From Solirubrobacterales bacterium (GTDB taxonomy: Bacteria > Actinomycetota > Thermoleophilia > Solirubrobacterales > Solirubrobacteraceae), in the NCBI GenBank assembly GCA_019241635.1, contig JAFAWR010000329.1, positions 1-64,000 on the forward strand: 64,000 nucleotides of DNA, written 5' to 3'. The position numbers were made by a program, and so were the translations under genes. This document shows positions 17,236 through 26,078 of the stretch, piece by piece. Position 1 is the stretch's first letter. Each line of letters starts with the position of its first letter. The notes beneath the pieces were generated by a model. It saw only the letters and a program-made list of their open reading frames with translations. It searched no databases and was not told the origin of the DNA.

Positions 17236-20200
17236 ATGCCGACCTCCGATCCAGACAAGCGAGGACGCCTCGCATGGGTGCTGCTGCTCGCCATCGGGTT
17301 GTGCGTGGCGATGGTCTCGCCCCCGGCGGCGACCGGTCGCGCCACCGGGAACGCGGAGATTGGGTCGACGGGCCGGGTCCTCGCGGCCTTCGGGGCCACG
17401 CGGAAAGCGACCGGCAATGCCGCGCGAGAGGCGCCCGGCCACCCCACGCCCGCGCTGCACCGGCGCGCGCTGGCGGCCGCCGGGACCGCGCCGATGGTCA
17501 CTTTCGCCCCGCTCAGCAATCCGCTGCGCGGCAACCCGGTGACCATCAACGTCACCGCCACGGCGGTTGCCGGCCAGACGATCACCTCGGTTCAGTTCCA
17601 GGACTCGCCGGCCGGCGCCAACCGGTGGACGACGTTCGACTGCTGGCAGGCATCGTTCAATGCGACCTGCCAAGCCACCCAGAGCACGAACACCTACACG
17701 AGCAACTTCGACTCGACGACCCTTCCGAACGGGGTCTACGACTTCCGGGCGCTGGCCACCGACAGTGCCGGAAACAGCGGGACTTCGGCGATCGACTCCG
17801 ACCTGGTCGTCGCGAACAACGCCACCTATGTCGGGCTCGGCAGCCCCGGGACCCCCCTCAGCGGCAGCGTGGATCTCACCGCCACACCCGAGGTGGGTGG
17901 CACCACCCCGGGCGCGGTCACGTTTCTGATCTGCCCGACGTCCGAGGATTGCCCGGCCAACCCGTCTCGCTGGAAGACGTTCTCCACCGTCACCACGGCC
18001 CAGCTCGACAACAACGGAAACCCGTACTTCACGACAACGCTGGATACGACCACGCTCTCGGACGGCACGTATGACCTCGGTGTGAATGCACAGGACCTCC
18101 CGGCTCAGGACGCATTCCAAGGGGGCGCGGTCAGCGACCTGGTCATCGACAACACGCCTCCCACCGTCACGCTCGACAATCCGGGAGGCTCGCTCACCGG
18201 CACCGCCACGCTGAGCGCTTCGGCCAGCGGCTCGCTCTCGGGCGTGGCAAGCGTCAAGTTCGAGGTCTCGCCGGCAGGGACGGGTAACTGGACGACGGTC
18301 GGCGTCGCCGCCAACCCGCCCTACTCCGCGAGCTTCGACACCCGGCAGTTCGGGGACGGCAGCTATGACCTGCGCGCCGAGGCGCAGTCGGGATCGGGCG
18401 TCGGCGCCACATCGAGCGCGGTTTCGGGTGTCACGATCTCCAACCCCGGCGCGCAACGATTCGGCGGCCTTACCCTGACCAACTTCGCCGCCCCGGCCTC
18501 GAACATCAAGCTGCTGGGAGAGCTACCCGGCGCCAGCCACGAGACCTGGGCGATCGGCCAGACGAACGCGCCCCCGCCACCCCCCTTGCGCAACGCCTAT
18601 ACCGCGCAGGGCAACGGCCAGGTCGTGCTGCTGAACTACACCGACGCCAGCGGCTGGCAGATCGTCGACGTCCTGCGCAACGGCGACGGCAGTCCCTACC
18701 CGCTGATCCCGGGTGCCAGCCTCCAGGTGAGCGGGGCGATGACCAGCTCGGGGGAAGCCTGGGTGACGCTCAGCGAAACGCTCAACAGCGGCGGGCATAG
18801 CCAAGCGGAGAGCGGCGTATTCCATCGCCTCCCGGGCGGCCAGTTCACGCTCGACCCGGCCGCGACGGACACCTTGAAGGCGCTGTTGGGCAGCCCGACG
18901 ATGGTTCTCCACGAGACATCGAACGGGACCACGTACGGAATGCTGATGGCCTCGACGCCTCCTGCGCCCAGCCCCCTGCCGACGGTCCCGTCCCCGAATG
19001 GCCCGGTCCCGGTCGGAGTTCACCTCGAGTACGGGCAGCTGTCGGGCGGTACGTGGACGGTTCAGGGCAACACGCTTCCGGCGAGCTACACCGCGCCCGA
19101 CTCGACCACCACGATCACGCTTCCCGCCGGAGCCGCGGACATGACCGGGCCGGGCACGGGGTGGGCCGAGCTGGATCAGTCCTCACAGGCGGGGAGCGTC
19201 GATTCGCTGATCCTGGCCCGCTTCGACCAGACCGGATGGACCTTCCTCCCCGCCACCGGGCTCGACGCGCTCGATCAGACCGGTCCGTTCGCGGTAAATT
19301 CACAGCAGTCAGTCGCCGCTGGGAACACCGTCTCGGTGAAGCCGGTTGCCCTCCACGCCGACGGCAGCGGGCTCTGGCTCAGCGGGACCGTGAGCACGAC
19401 CAGTACCACGGGTTCCGTCGTCGCCCGCTATGACTTCGCTCGCAGCCGGGTCGTGCAAGCGTGGTGTGCCACGCTACCGCGAGCCAGCTTCCAGTGCACC
19501 AGCCCGCTCGACCTCGACCATCCCGCGGCCATTCCGGACGCGGTTTTCGACACCGCGCAGGGACAGGTGGCCGAGGCGCTCTCGCGAACCTCCAACTTCA
19601 TCAACGTGTACTCCGACGGCGCGTGGACGTCGACGCCCACACCAGGGATCAGCGGCGGCCGGACTGGCGCGTCGGCGTTCGCCGACCCGACCGACGGATG
19701 GATCGTCGGCCCGAACACTCTCGCTCAGGTCTCGAGCGCGGCGCCGGCAAGCCCACTGGCGAAATGGCCCGAGCCGAACCGAAATCCTCTGCTGAGCGTG
19801 GCGCTGCCTCCCGGTCAGAGCACCACGGACACGGCCGGGGCGCTCGCGGTGGGGGTGCTGGGCACAGCCATGCACTACGACCCCGTGGCCGGCTGGCTGG
19901 TCGACACCACTCCGGCTCGCGTTCAGCACATCGAGCTCACCGGCGTCGCCTTCGCGAACCCGTCGCTCGCGTTCGCGGTCGGGCAGGCGGGTGCGATCCT
20001 GCGCTGGAATGGGAGCAGCTGGAGCGAGGACCCGCAGTCGGTTCAGGTCACGACTTCCACGCTCAACGCTGTCGCGTTCGGATCGGACGGCCAGGGCTGG
20101 GCGGTCGGGGGCTTCGGAACCATCCTGCACTTTGACGGCAGCGCTTGGTCCCGAGAACCGCTGGACAGCCAGGACGCCGGCGCGAACGTCACGTCGGTCA

Positions 20201-22773
20201 CGGTGGCCGGCGCAGACGTGTACGCGATCGCCAGTGGCAACCTGGTGATGCGGCAAGCCGACGGGACCTGGCAGCGAGTCCAGTCGAGCTCGCTACCGAC
20301 GCCCGCGCCGCCGACCGGCTCGTTGAAGCTCGTCTCCGGGCTGCCGGACGGAGGTCTCGCGGTCGCCGGAAAGTCAGTGCTGATGGTGAGGCAATCGGCA
20401 TCCGACCCCTTGGCCTACGCGCCGCAGAGCTTCAACGGAATTCCGGTCGCGCTCGCCGCCTTCCGAGACGGGGCAGGCACGCTGCGGGCGTTCGTCTCAA
20501 TCGCCCCGCCGATCGCGACGGCCACGGGGCTAAGCACCGACGACGGTGGCTATCCGCCCGGCGACGGCGACCTGCTGCTCCAGAGCAGCGGCGGCTGGCA
20601 GGACCTGAGCCGGGTCCTGCCGGCGGGCTCCACATACTTCGCCGCCGGCGACGGCGTGGTTCAGCCGGACCCGGTGCTGGCGGTCGCGGCATCGCCGGAC
20701 GGCTCCCACGCCTGGGCGGTGGGCGGCTTCGCCGGGACCCACACCGCCGACGGCGTCGGGACCGATCAGATCCTCGCCTCTCGATCCGCCGACTGGTTCA
20801 CCTCGGCGGTCTGGCGCTACGACGCCGGCGGCAGCGTGGGCTCGAGTGCAATCACGGAGGGAAACGTCGATCTTCCGGCCAACCCGGGCACGGTCAGCTT
20901 CGCCTACTTCTCGAGCCCGCTGTGCAAGCTCCAGTGCGCCGCGGTGCAAGACGCCCAACCCGACGTCAACCTGACCAACGCGGCGGCCGAGATCAGCGCG
21001 TTCGCGCAGCAGCCCGGCGGACCCGCGTTCGCGCTCCTCGGCGGCAATGCCCGCGGCCCGATGGACGACAGCGCCTGGGGGACCGGTGGCGGACAGCTCG
21101 ATCTCGGTCGCCTTCCGAGCCTGCTCGCGGGGTTATCGGGCGTGCCCACCTACGCCGCCTACGGTCCTCGGGACGCCGTGCCGACCAGCTCTGATCCGCC
21201 GCTTGCCTGGGCGCAGGCGTTTGCGAACGCGCCGGCGCCGTTCGGTCCAGGGTCACGCCCGCCGGGCGTCACCCCTCAGGGGTCGGGCGATGCGACGGCG
21301 GCGGTCAACAAGTACTACGCGTTCGACGTGAGCCAGAACGGGGGCACGCTGCGCGCGATCGTGCTCGACAACTCAGCCGGCTCACTCGACGCCAGCGCGC
21401 CGGGACAGGAGGCCTGGCTGACGGCGCAGCTCAGCCAGGCGCAGTCGGAGGGCGTGCCAGTCGTCGTGTTCGCAGCCGAGCCACTCAACGTCAACGACGT
21501 GGGGGCGGCCGACGACGCGGATGCGGTCGCCGCCCAACTCGCCGCGGCGGGCGTGCTGGGGGTCTTCACAACCAGCGGGGGTGGGACGAACGCGTGGCAG
21601 AACCAGCAGGACCAGGTCGTCCAGGTGCCGGCGGACGCGCCGATCGGCGCCGCCCAGGTCCCCGAGTACGAGGGGGCAACGCTCACCTACCAACAGCCCA
21701 AGAACAACGGAGTGCTGTGGTACGACGTGTCGGTCGACACGACGACTGACAAGCTCACCGTCAACGCGGTCCCGGTCATCTCCTCGCTGGCGCTCGAGCC
21801 GAAGGACGGACTGAGCGTTGCCCGCAGCCGGACGCTCAGGTTCGTGGCCATCGCCCGGCGCCCGTCCGGCACGATCGCCACCACGCCGGTCGACCCGACC
21901 TTCCCGGGCTACGACCAATACGTCAACATCCCGGCGAGCACATGCTCGAGCTGCGTGGGGCCGTCCTACTCGTTCACGAGCTCGAACCCGGTCGTGGGCA
22001 ACTTCGTCGCTCCGAGCGCCCCGGGGTCGACATTTCCGGCGCACGACCCGAACGGCAAGACGATCCCGTCCTCGAAGTCGGGGTTGTTCTGCGCGTTCAA
22101 CGGCGGCACCACGACCGTCTCGATCACCACCGGCTTGTTGACCACGTCGCTTCCCGTGACCGTGCAATCCGGCGGCTACGGTCAGCCATGTGGGACCGTC
22201 CCCGGTGGCCCCAGCACGAACGTCATCACCGTCCCGGGTCGCGTGATCAACCGGACGGCGCCAAACCCGAACGAGGGGACACCGCTCCCGCCGGGCCAGG
22301 GCCAGGTCCAAGCCGGGCTTCCGAGTACCGTCCCGCCGCCGCCTCTGCCGGCAGCAGCCCCGGTCGGCCACATCGCCGCCAAGGCACCCAAGCCGTCGCC
22401 GCCGCATCGGCCGAGCCCCGTCGTGCCGCCGATCCCCACGCCCGTGCCGGTGCAGCAAGGCCAGCTCGGGGTCCCGCCGGTCGTCCCGCCACTGATCCCG
22501 CCGGCGCTCACTCCGGTCCCACCCGGCGGCGCCACGGTATCCGCTCAGGCCACGGCCCGGCGGGAGGAAAAGGCTCGCAAGCACGCACAGCAGTCGGCCT
22601 TCCTCATCCGTCCGGCGGGCACGAGCGCGACGGAGTGGTTCTATCCGGCGGCCGGCCTGATCACCGTCCTCGCCCTGTTGCTGGCGGCGGGCGGGCTCCG
22701 GCCCGGACCGCGCCCCCGGCCGGCGCTGGCCGAGCTGTGGGAGCCGGTCGAGCGGACGCGGCCCCGGCGCTGA
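17236..22773 (+). CDS. Giant multi-domain surface protein: Ig-like domains, YCF48-like propeller, phosphoesterase-like domain, C-terminal anchor
   Basis: The 1845-residue protein starts at ATG 17236 with a signal peptide (LAWVLLLAIGLCVAMVSPPA). Residues about 85-400 form three bacterial Ig-like modules, for example PTVTLDNPGGSLTGTATLSA. About 400-1200 is propeller-like, with YCF48-type blades near 900-960 (AFAVGQAGAILRWNGSSW, GWAVGGFGTILHFDGSAW). About 1215-1515 resembles a calcineurin-type phosphoesterase, but the metal motifs are altered (FALLGGNARGPMDD and AAYGPRD where GDN and GNHD are expected), so it is probably inactive. A beta domain and a Pro-rich stalk (about 1690-1770) follow. One membrane span (WFYPAAGLITVLALLLAAGG) and a basic tail close it. 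This is a long rod anchored in the membrane with its head outside. Ligand and role are unknown; it sits in a cluster of similar exported proteins. Confidence 0.8.
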   Translation: MPTSDPDKRGRLAWVLLLAIGLCVAMVSPPAATGRATGNAEIGSTGRVLAAFGATRKATGNAAREAPGHPTPALHRRALAAAGTAPMVTFAPLSNPLRGNPVTINVTATAVAGQTITSVQFQDSPAGANRWTTFDCWQASFNATCQATQSTNTYTSNFDSTTLPNGVYDFRALATDSAGNSGTSAIDSDLVVANNATYVGLGSPGTPLSGSVDLTATPEVGGTTPGAVTFLICPTSEDCPANPSRWKTFSTVTTAQLDNNGNPYFTTTLDTTTLSDGTYDLGVNAQDLPAQDAFQGGAVSDLVIDNTPPTVTLDNPGGSLTGTATLSASASGSLSGVASVKFEVSPAGTGNWTTVGVAANPPYSASFDTRQFGDGSYDLRAEAQSGSGVGATSSAVSGVTISNPGAQRFGGLTLTNFAAPASNIKLLGELPGASHETWAIGQTNAPPPPPLRNAYTAQGNGQVVLLNYTDASGWQIVDVLRNGDGSPYPLIPGASLQVSGAMTSSGEAWVTLSETLNSGGHSQAESGVFHRLPGGQFTLDPAATDTLKALLGSPTMVLHETSNGTTYGMLMASTPPAPSPLPTVPSPNGPVPVGVHLEYGQLSGGTWTVQGNTLPASYTAPDSTTTITLPAGAADMTGPGTGWAELDQSSQAGSVDSLILARFDQTGWTFLPATGLDALDQTGPFAVNSQQSVAAGNTVSVKPVALHADGSGLWLSGTVSTTSTTGSVVARYDFARSRVVQAWCATLPRASFQCTSPLDLDHPAAIPDAVFDTAQGQVAEALSRTSNFINVYSDGAWTSTPTPGISGGRTGASAFADPTDGWIVGPNTLAQVSSAAPASPLAKWPEPNRNPLLSVALPPGQSTTDTAGALAVGVLGTAMHYDPVAGWLVDTTPARVQHIELTGVAFANPSLAFAVGQAGAILRWNGSSWSEDPQSVQVTTSTLNAVAFGSDGQGWAVGGFGTILHFDGSAWSREPLDSQDAGANVTSVTVAGADVYAIASGNLVMRQADGTWQRVQSSSLPTPAPPTGSLKLVSGLPDGGLAVAGKSVLMVRQSASDPLAYAPQSFNGIPVALAAFRDGAGTLRAFVSIAPPIATATGLSTDDGGYPPGDGDLLLQSSGGWQDLSRVLPAGSTYFAAGDGVVQPDPVLAVAASPDGSHAWAVGGFAGTHTADGVGTDQILASRSADWFTSAVWRYDAGGSVGSSAITEGNVDLPANPGTVSFAYFSSPLCKLQCAAVQDAQPDVNLTNAAAEISAFAQQPGGPAFALLGGNARGPMDDSAWGTGGGQLDLGRLPSLLAGLSGVPTYAAYGPRDAVPTSSDPPLAWAQAFANAPAPFGPGSRPPGVTPQGSGDATAAVNKYYAFDVSQNGGTLRAIVLDNSAGSLDASAPGQEAWLTAQLSQAQSEGVPVVVFAAEPLNVNDVGAADDADAVAAQLAAAGVLGVFTTSGGGTNAWQNQQDQVVQVPADAPIGAAQVPEYEGATLTYQQPKNNGVLWYDVSVDTTTDKLTVNAVPVISSLALEPKDGLSVARSRTLRFVAIARRPSGTIATTPVDPTFPGYDQYVNIPASTCSSCVGPSYSFTSSNPVVGNFVAPSAPGSTFPAHDPNGKTIPSSKSGLFCAFNGGTTTVSITTGLLTTSLPVTVQSGGYGQPCGTVPGGPSTNVITVPGRVINRTAPNPNEGTPLPPGQGQVQAGLPSTVPPPPLPAAAPVGHIAAKAPKPSPPHRPSPVVPPIPTPVPVQQGQLGVPPVVPPLIPPALTPVPPGGATVSAQATARREEKARKHAQQSAFLIRPAGTSATEWFYPAAGLITVLALLLAAGGLRPGPRPRPALAELWEPVERTRPRR

Positions 22774-22808
22774 GCGGCGAGGGAGCGCGGCTCAGGCGGG
22801 GCGCGAGG

Positions 22809-23804
22809 TCAGACGACGGCTCGGACGAGCGCCACGGCCCGCTCGAGATCGCGCCCCGAGCTCAGCCTGTAGCAGCGCACCTGCCTGAGCAGCGCGGCGA
22901 TCGCCCGTAGGTGCGAATGCGTCGCCGCCGGATGGGTGAGCAGCACGTCGGGCACGAGCCGGAGCATCGCCGCGCCCTGATCGAGTGCAGCGATCCGGCT
23001 GGGCGCCCCGGGGGCGATCGTGGGGAAGACCAGCGCGCGGGGCTCGCAGTCCGAGAGGGCGGGCACCCCGAACAGGTCCTCGCTGCGGTGCAGGCGTTTC
23101 GGAAAGCCGTCGGGGAGAGGCTCCTCGGTTGCGGGCCGAAGCTCGGGAAAGTGGGCGGCGGCATGTTCAGTGAGGCCCACGGTGTCGGCGAAGCCAAGCA
23201 CCCGAACTTCGCCCGGGTCGGTGCCGGACCCGGGGCGCGGGGCGAGAAACACGATGTCGTCCGAGAGAAAGCGCATGCCCGAATGCGCGAGCGCCACCGC
23301 AAGCGTGGACTTACCGGCGCCGCTGGCGCCCGCGAGCAGTACGCCCTCTCCGGTCGCGGAGGCCAGGCACGCGGCATGCAGGGCGAACCGGCCGCGGCGC
23401 TCGAGCAGCTCCATCAAGCTGATCGTGGCCAGCGGGTGAGTCGCCAGGTACAGGTCGCGGCCGACGAACGCCGGGCTGCGCAGGCGGGCCACGCCGCGGC
23501 CGGCCTCGGCGCGGAGCTCCACCGCGCCCAGGCGGCCGAGGAGCAGGTCGGCATCGGGGAGGTAATGGAGCGTTCCGTGGGGGGTGTCGTACACCGGGCG
23601 GGCCGCTCTCGGGGGCGCATGCGCTTCGGGCGCGTCGGCGGTGACGAACTCGAGGCGAAGCTCCGGGTCCGGCGCCTCCTCGCTGGCGAAGTCGCGCAGG
23701 CGAAGCTCCATCGCATCGATCACCGCGCCGTCTTCCGCGTAGACCCCGAGCTCGACTCCGTGCAGCTCGAAGCTCCGCGGTGCGACGGTCGCCGCGCTGC
23801 TCAT
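22809..23804 (-). CDS. HprK-like serine kinase of a PqqD/B2 cassette
   Basis: The 331-residue protein starts at ATG 23804, four bases inside the preceding gene (ATGA). The kinase half has LHAACLA at 142-148, the P-loop GASGAGKS at 159-166, and RFLSDDIVFLAP with the Ser-Asp-Asp pair at 181-183, the usual order in HprK-related kinases. True HPr kinase partners (HPr, PTS enzymes) are absent here. In lasso clusters of the paeninodin type, an HprK-like kinase phosphorylates the precursor's C-terminal Ser. In the HPr-rel-A system a similar kinase travels with PqqD-like proteins. It is the last gene of the four-gene overlapping operon. The substrate is unknown; the neighbouring peptide-processing proteins make a peptide or protein Ser the best guess. 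Confidence 0.8.
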   Translation of the reverse strand: MSSAATVAPRSFELHGVELGVYAEDGAVIDAMELRLRDFASEEAPDPELRLEFVTADAPEAHAPPRAARPVYDTPHGTLHYLPDADLLLGRLGAVELRAEAGRGVARLRSPAFVGRDLYLATHPLATISLMELLERRGRFALHAACLASATGEGVLLAGASGAGKSTLAVALAHSGMRFLSDDIVFLAPRPGSGTDPGEVRVLGFADTVGLTEHAAAHFPELRPATEEPLPDGFPKRLHRSEDLFGVPALSDCEPRALVFPTIAPGAPSRIAALDQGAAMLRLVPDVLLTHPAATHSHLRAIAALLRQVRCYRLSSGRDLERAVALVRAVV

Positions 23805-24262
23805 GCGTTCGCGAGCGGCAGCCGGTAGAGCTCGGCGAACCGCGGTCGAGGATCACGGCGCTCGAGGAACGGCTCGCCGTCGAGCGAGAGCCAACAGTGG
23901 CCATCGGTGCCGTGCTCCTCCCGTGGATCGAGTCCGAAGCGCAGCTCCACGTCGAGTCCGGCCCGGCGCAGGAACCAGAACAGCGTCACCCCCCGGGTCA
24001 GGCAACCGGGGCGGACGAGTGGCCGGGCGACGCGCGGCGCGAGGGTGGCCAGACGGTCCAGCCGTTCGATCTGGGCCGCGCACGGAGCGGGCCGAGGCCG
24101 CCGCGGGGCGCGACTGAGCAGCGCCGCCGCGCGGGGCAGCGGGAGGTGCATCATCAGGGGCACGGCGGCCGCGAACGCGCTGACGCGGACCAGGAGGACT
24201 AGCTCGCCGGGCCCGCGCAGCTCCCGCAACGCGCCCAGCCGGCTAGCCAGCGGCGAGAACAA
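23801..24262 (-). CDS. Lasso peptide biosynthesis B2-type transglutaminase-like protease
   Basis: The 153-residue protein is of normal length for B2 proteins. It has a hydrophobic N-terminal stretch and then the B2 fold with GCLTRGVTLFWFLRRAGLD (Cys87), DGHCWLSLDGEPFLE (His122) and Asp128, a complete transglutaminase-like Cys-His-Asp triad. B2 enzymes cut the leader from RiPP precursors once B1 (a PqqD-like domain) has delivered them. The start ATG 24262 overlaps the pqqD-like gene by 20 bases, and the end overlaps the kinase gene by 4. A lasso cyclase (asparagine-synthetase-like) is not in the window. It may therefore be a protease for another peptide or protein, with the leader-motif peptide at 13260 a possible ligand. 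Confidence 0.82.
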   Translation of the reverse strand: MFSPLASRLGALRELRGPGELVLLVRVSAFAAAVPLMMHLPLPRAAALLSRAPRRPRPAPCAAQIERLDRLATLAPRVARPLVRPGCLTRGVTLFWFLRRAGLDVELRFGLDPREEHGTDGHCWLSLDGEPFLERRDPRPRFAELYRLPLANA

Positions 24263-24539
24263 GCAGCCGCTCGCGGCGCAGATCGTCGATGAACTCGAGC
24301 ACGTCGGCCTGAACGATCCGCTCGGGCACGTCGAACTCCTCGCAGAGAAGCGCGACGATCTCCGCGACTGCCCGTTGGCCGTCGCACAGCTCCCAGATCA
24401 TCGCCCCGACCTCGTCGAGCGCGTAATAGCCGCCGTCCTCGAGGCGGAGGAGGACCGTCTGGCCGTGCGCCTCCTGGGCGAGGATCCCCTCCTCGCGGCG
24501 TACCCGCTCCGCCAGGACGGTGTCCGAGCCGCCGCTCAC
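24243..24539 (-). CDS. PqqD-family RiPP recognition element (B1-like)
   Basis: The 98-residue protein starts at GTG 24539; GTGA overlaps the TGA of the nucleotidyltransferase gene. It has the PqqD/RRE winged-helix pattern: LEDGGYYALDEVGAMIWEL, then AEIVALLCEEFDVPERIVQA and DVLEFIDDLRRERLL. PqqD-like RREs bind leader peptides and hand them to modifying enzymes. In lasso systems the B1 RRE binds exactly the YxxPxLxxxGxxxxxT motif found at 13260-13334. A longer in-frame start at 25613 would run across the whole upstream gene and be Arg-rich, so I reject it. Confidence 0.82.
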   Translation of the reverse strand: MSGGSDTVLAERVRREEGILAQEAHGQTVLLRLEDGGYYALDEVGAMIWELCDGQRAVAEIVALLCEEFDVPERIVQADVLEFIDDLRRERLLVLAAG

Positions 24540-25732
24540 GTCCGCTCCTCGAGCGCCTGGATCTGATCGCCGAGTCGCTGGTCCTGCACGAGCAGCCATG
24601 GGCGCCGGAGCGCCGCGCGGGCGAGCGGAACGTTGGCCCGCGCCCGTCGCATGTAGGCGCGGGCGAGCGACATGGTGGCGGTTGGATCCGCGTTCCATCC
24701 ATGACTGAGCACCTCGCGACTGGGGGCGAACATCCAGCGCAGGGTGCGAACCGGCAGCTGATCGCCGCTGCGCAGGACCCGGAGCGCGATCAGCCGCCGG
24801 CCGAGCGCGGGATCGAAGCCGGGCGGCTGGAGCTCGGCGAGAAGGCTCCCCGGAATCGCCACACCGAGCTCGCGGGCGGCGAACAACCCGAGAAAGATCC
24901 GCGTCTCGAGGCGATAGCGACGCGTCATCTCCGCCAGGCCGACCCAATCGACGCTCTGGTGCTCGACGATCCGGGCGATGTCGCAGATCTGGCCGAGCGC
25001 GCCGCCGGTGTGGCGCCGGCGATAGCTCCCGCCAAGGCGATTGCGCGTGAAGTGCAGGCACACGTGGAGCAGGAGATCCTCGGGCGCCGGAAGCAGATGC
25101 ACGCCGCGCCCACTGGGGCGGCCGCGTTGCCAGACCTCGTCGATGTCGAATCGCCTGCCCTCGCCGGCGATCAGGATGTGGCGGTGAAGCTCCACCGCGA
25201 GCAGCCGCTCGTCGCCGATCAGGGCCGGCGCGTGATGGTCGTCCGGGCCGAGATGGATCGCCATGGTCGTGCTGGGGCTCTCCCCGTCGCGCGGAGCCGC
25301 GCGGTAACCGAGCTCTGCCAGCGTCGCGCTCGCGGCGTCCACCCGGTCGGCCGGGACCAGGACATCGAGGTCGAGCATCTCCCGCTGGGCCGGGTCGGGA
25401 TAGGCGGTCTCGGCCAGGGCTGCGCCCTTCAGGAGCAGCGCGGGGATGCCGGCGCCGGACAGGGCATCGACCACGCGGCGCAGCGACGAGGCCATGAACA
25501 TGTTGCGTGCCGCGTTGGCCAGGTACACGCGCTCGAGCGCACTCTGGACAGCGGCCGGCGCATCGTGGCGCGGCTTCAGATGGCAGAACAGCACGGGCGA
25601 GAGCCGGTGCCAATCGGCGATCTGGAGCGTCCGCCCCCAGCCCGGCTCGTCCCAGCCCTGGTAGTCGACGCGCGGCTGCGCGAGCGGCACGATCGCGTCG
25701 AGCAACAGGGCGTATTCGGCGGTCAGCGGCAT
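24536..25732 (-). CDS. Nucleotidyltransferase family protein (NTP_transf_5 type)
   Basis: The 398-residue protein starts at ATG 25732 behind GAGGGG. The N-terminal half has LLLKGAALAETAYPDPAQ and then MLDLDVLVPADRVD, the LKG and DxD motifs of the NTP_transf_5 nucleotidyltransferases. Later EDLLLHVCLHFTRNRLGG fits the same family. Members commonly sit with PqqD-like, B2-like and HprK-like genes, both in kinase-bearing lasso clusters and in cassettes near exopolysaccharide loci. Their exact reaction is not established; nucleotidylation of a phosphorylated peptide has been proposed. It heads the four-gene operon, with every junction overlapping, so the products are probably made in fixed ratio. 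Confidence 0.8.
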   Translation of the reverse strand: MPLTAEYALLLDAIVPLAQPRVDYQGWDEPGWGRTLQIADWHRLSPVLFCHLKPRHDAPAAVQSALERVYLANAARNMFMASSLRRVVDALSGAGIPALLLKGAALAETAYPDPAQREMLDLDVLVPADRVDAASATLAELGYRAAPRDGESPSTTMAIHLGPDDHHAPALIGDERLLAVELHRHILIAGEGRRFDIDEVWQRGRPSGRGVHLLPAPEDLLLHVCLHFTRNRLGGSYRRRHTGGALGQICDIARIVEHQSVDWVGLAEMTRRYRLETRIFLGLFAARELGVAIPGSLLAELQPPGFDPALGRRLIALRVLRSGDQLPVRTLRWMFAPSREVLSHGWNADPTATMSLARAYMRRARANVPLARAALRRPWLLVQDQRLGDQIQALEERT

Positions 25733-25887
25733 TGCCCCTCGGTGACGGGTGGAGTGTCCACCGGTTCTCCTTCCGGGGTGATCGTCGCGGCTGGCGCCCG
25801 CCCGGTAGTGACCGCTGCGTAAACGTCGTGTGGGCAAGCGGTGAACGGTGCCGTCGGGCGCGAACGCACGACCTGTGAAGGGTCCAT
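25726..25887 (-). CDS. Candidate 53-residue small ORF heading the modification operon
   Basis: ATG 25887 follows GAGG by five bases, and the TGA overlaps the nucleotidyltransferase start by 7 bases. The peptide is Thr/Pro/Ala-rich with two cysteines, one in its final residues (VTEGQCR). It shows no known leader motif. Its place as first gene of an operon encoding an RRE, a protease and a kinase is where a precursor would be expected. A GTG inside it at 25767, behind AAGGAG, would give a 12-residue version. This could be a precursor, a translational leader, or chance. Confidence 0.3.
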
Positions 25888-26078
25888 CGGCCTCAGTCTG
25901 AGCCTAGACCTGACGGTTACTCCCGGGGCAGTTTTGACCAGGACGTCAGCGTCTGGTGTCCGTGCTGTGAACCGGGGCCCGTCGGGATTGACACCGCTCT
26001 GAGGGTCTGTGACGGTTGGGCCCGCTTGGGGCGTTGGGGGCGGCCGTGGTCGTTCCGTGACCGGCCGAGTGATCCTTC
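25733..26078. other. 346-base divergent intergenic region
   Basis: It separates the minus-strand modification operon from the plus-strand lytic transglycosylase. It contains the 53-codon candidate ORF (25726-25887). The rest has no gene-like frame and no clear promoter; TTGACA at 25985-25990 lacks a partner -10 at normal distance. Confidence 0.5.

Noticed and set aside
24243-25613. 456-codon form of the PqqD-like gene
   Set aside because: The first 358 codons are an out-of-frame read of the nucleotidyltransferase gene; GTG 24539 with stop overlap is the real start.
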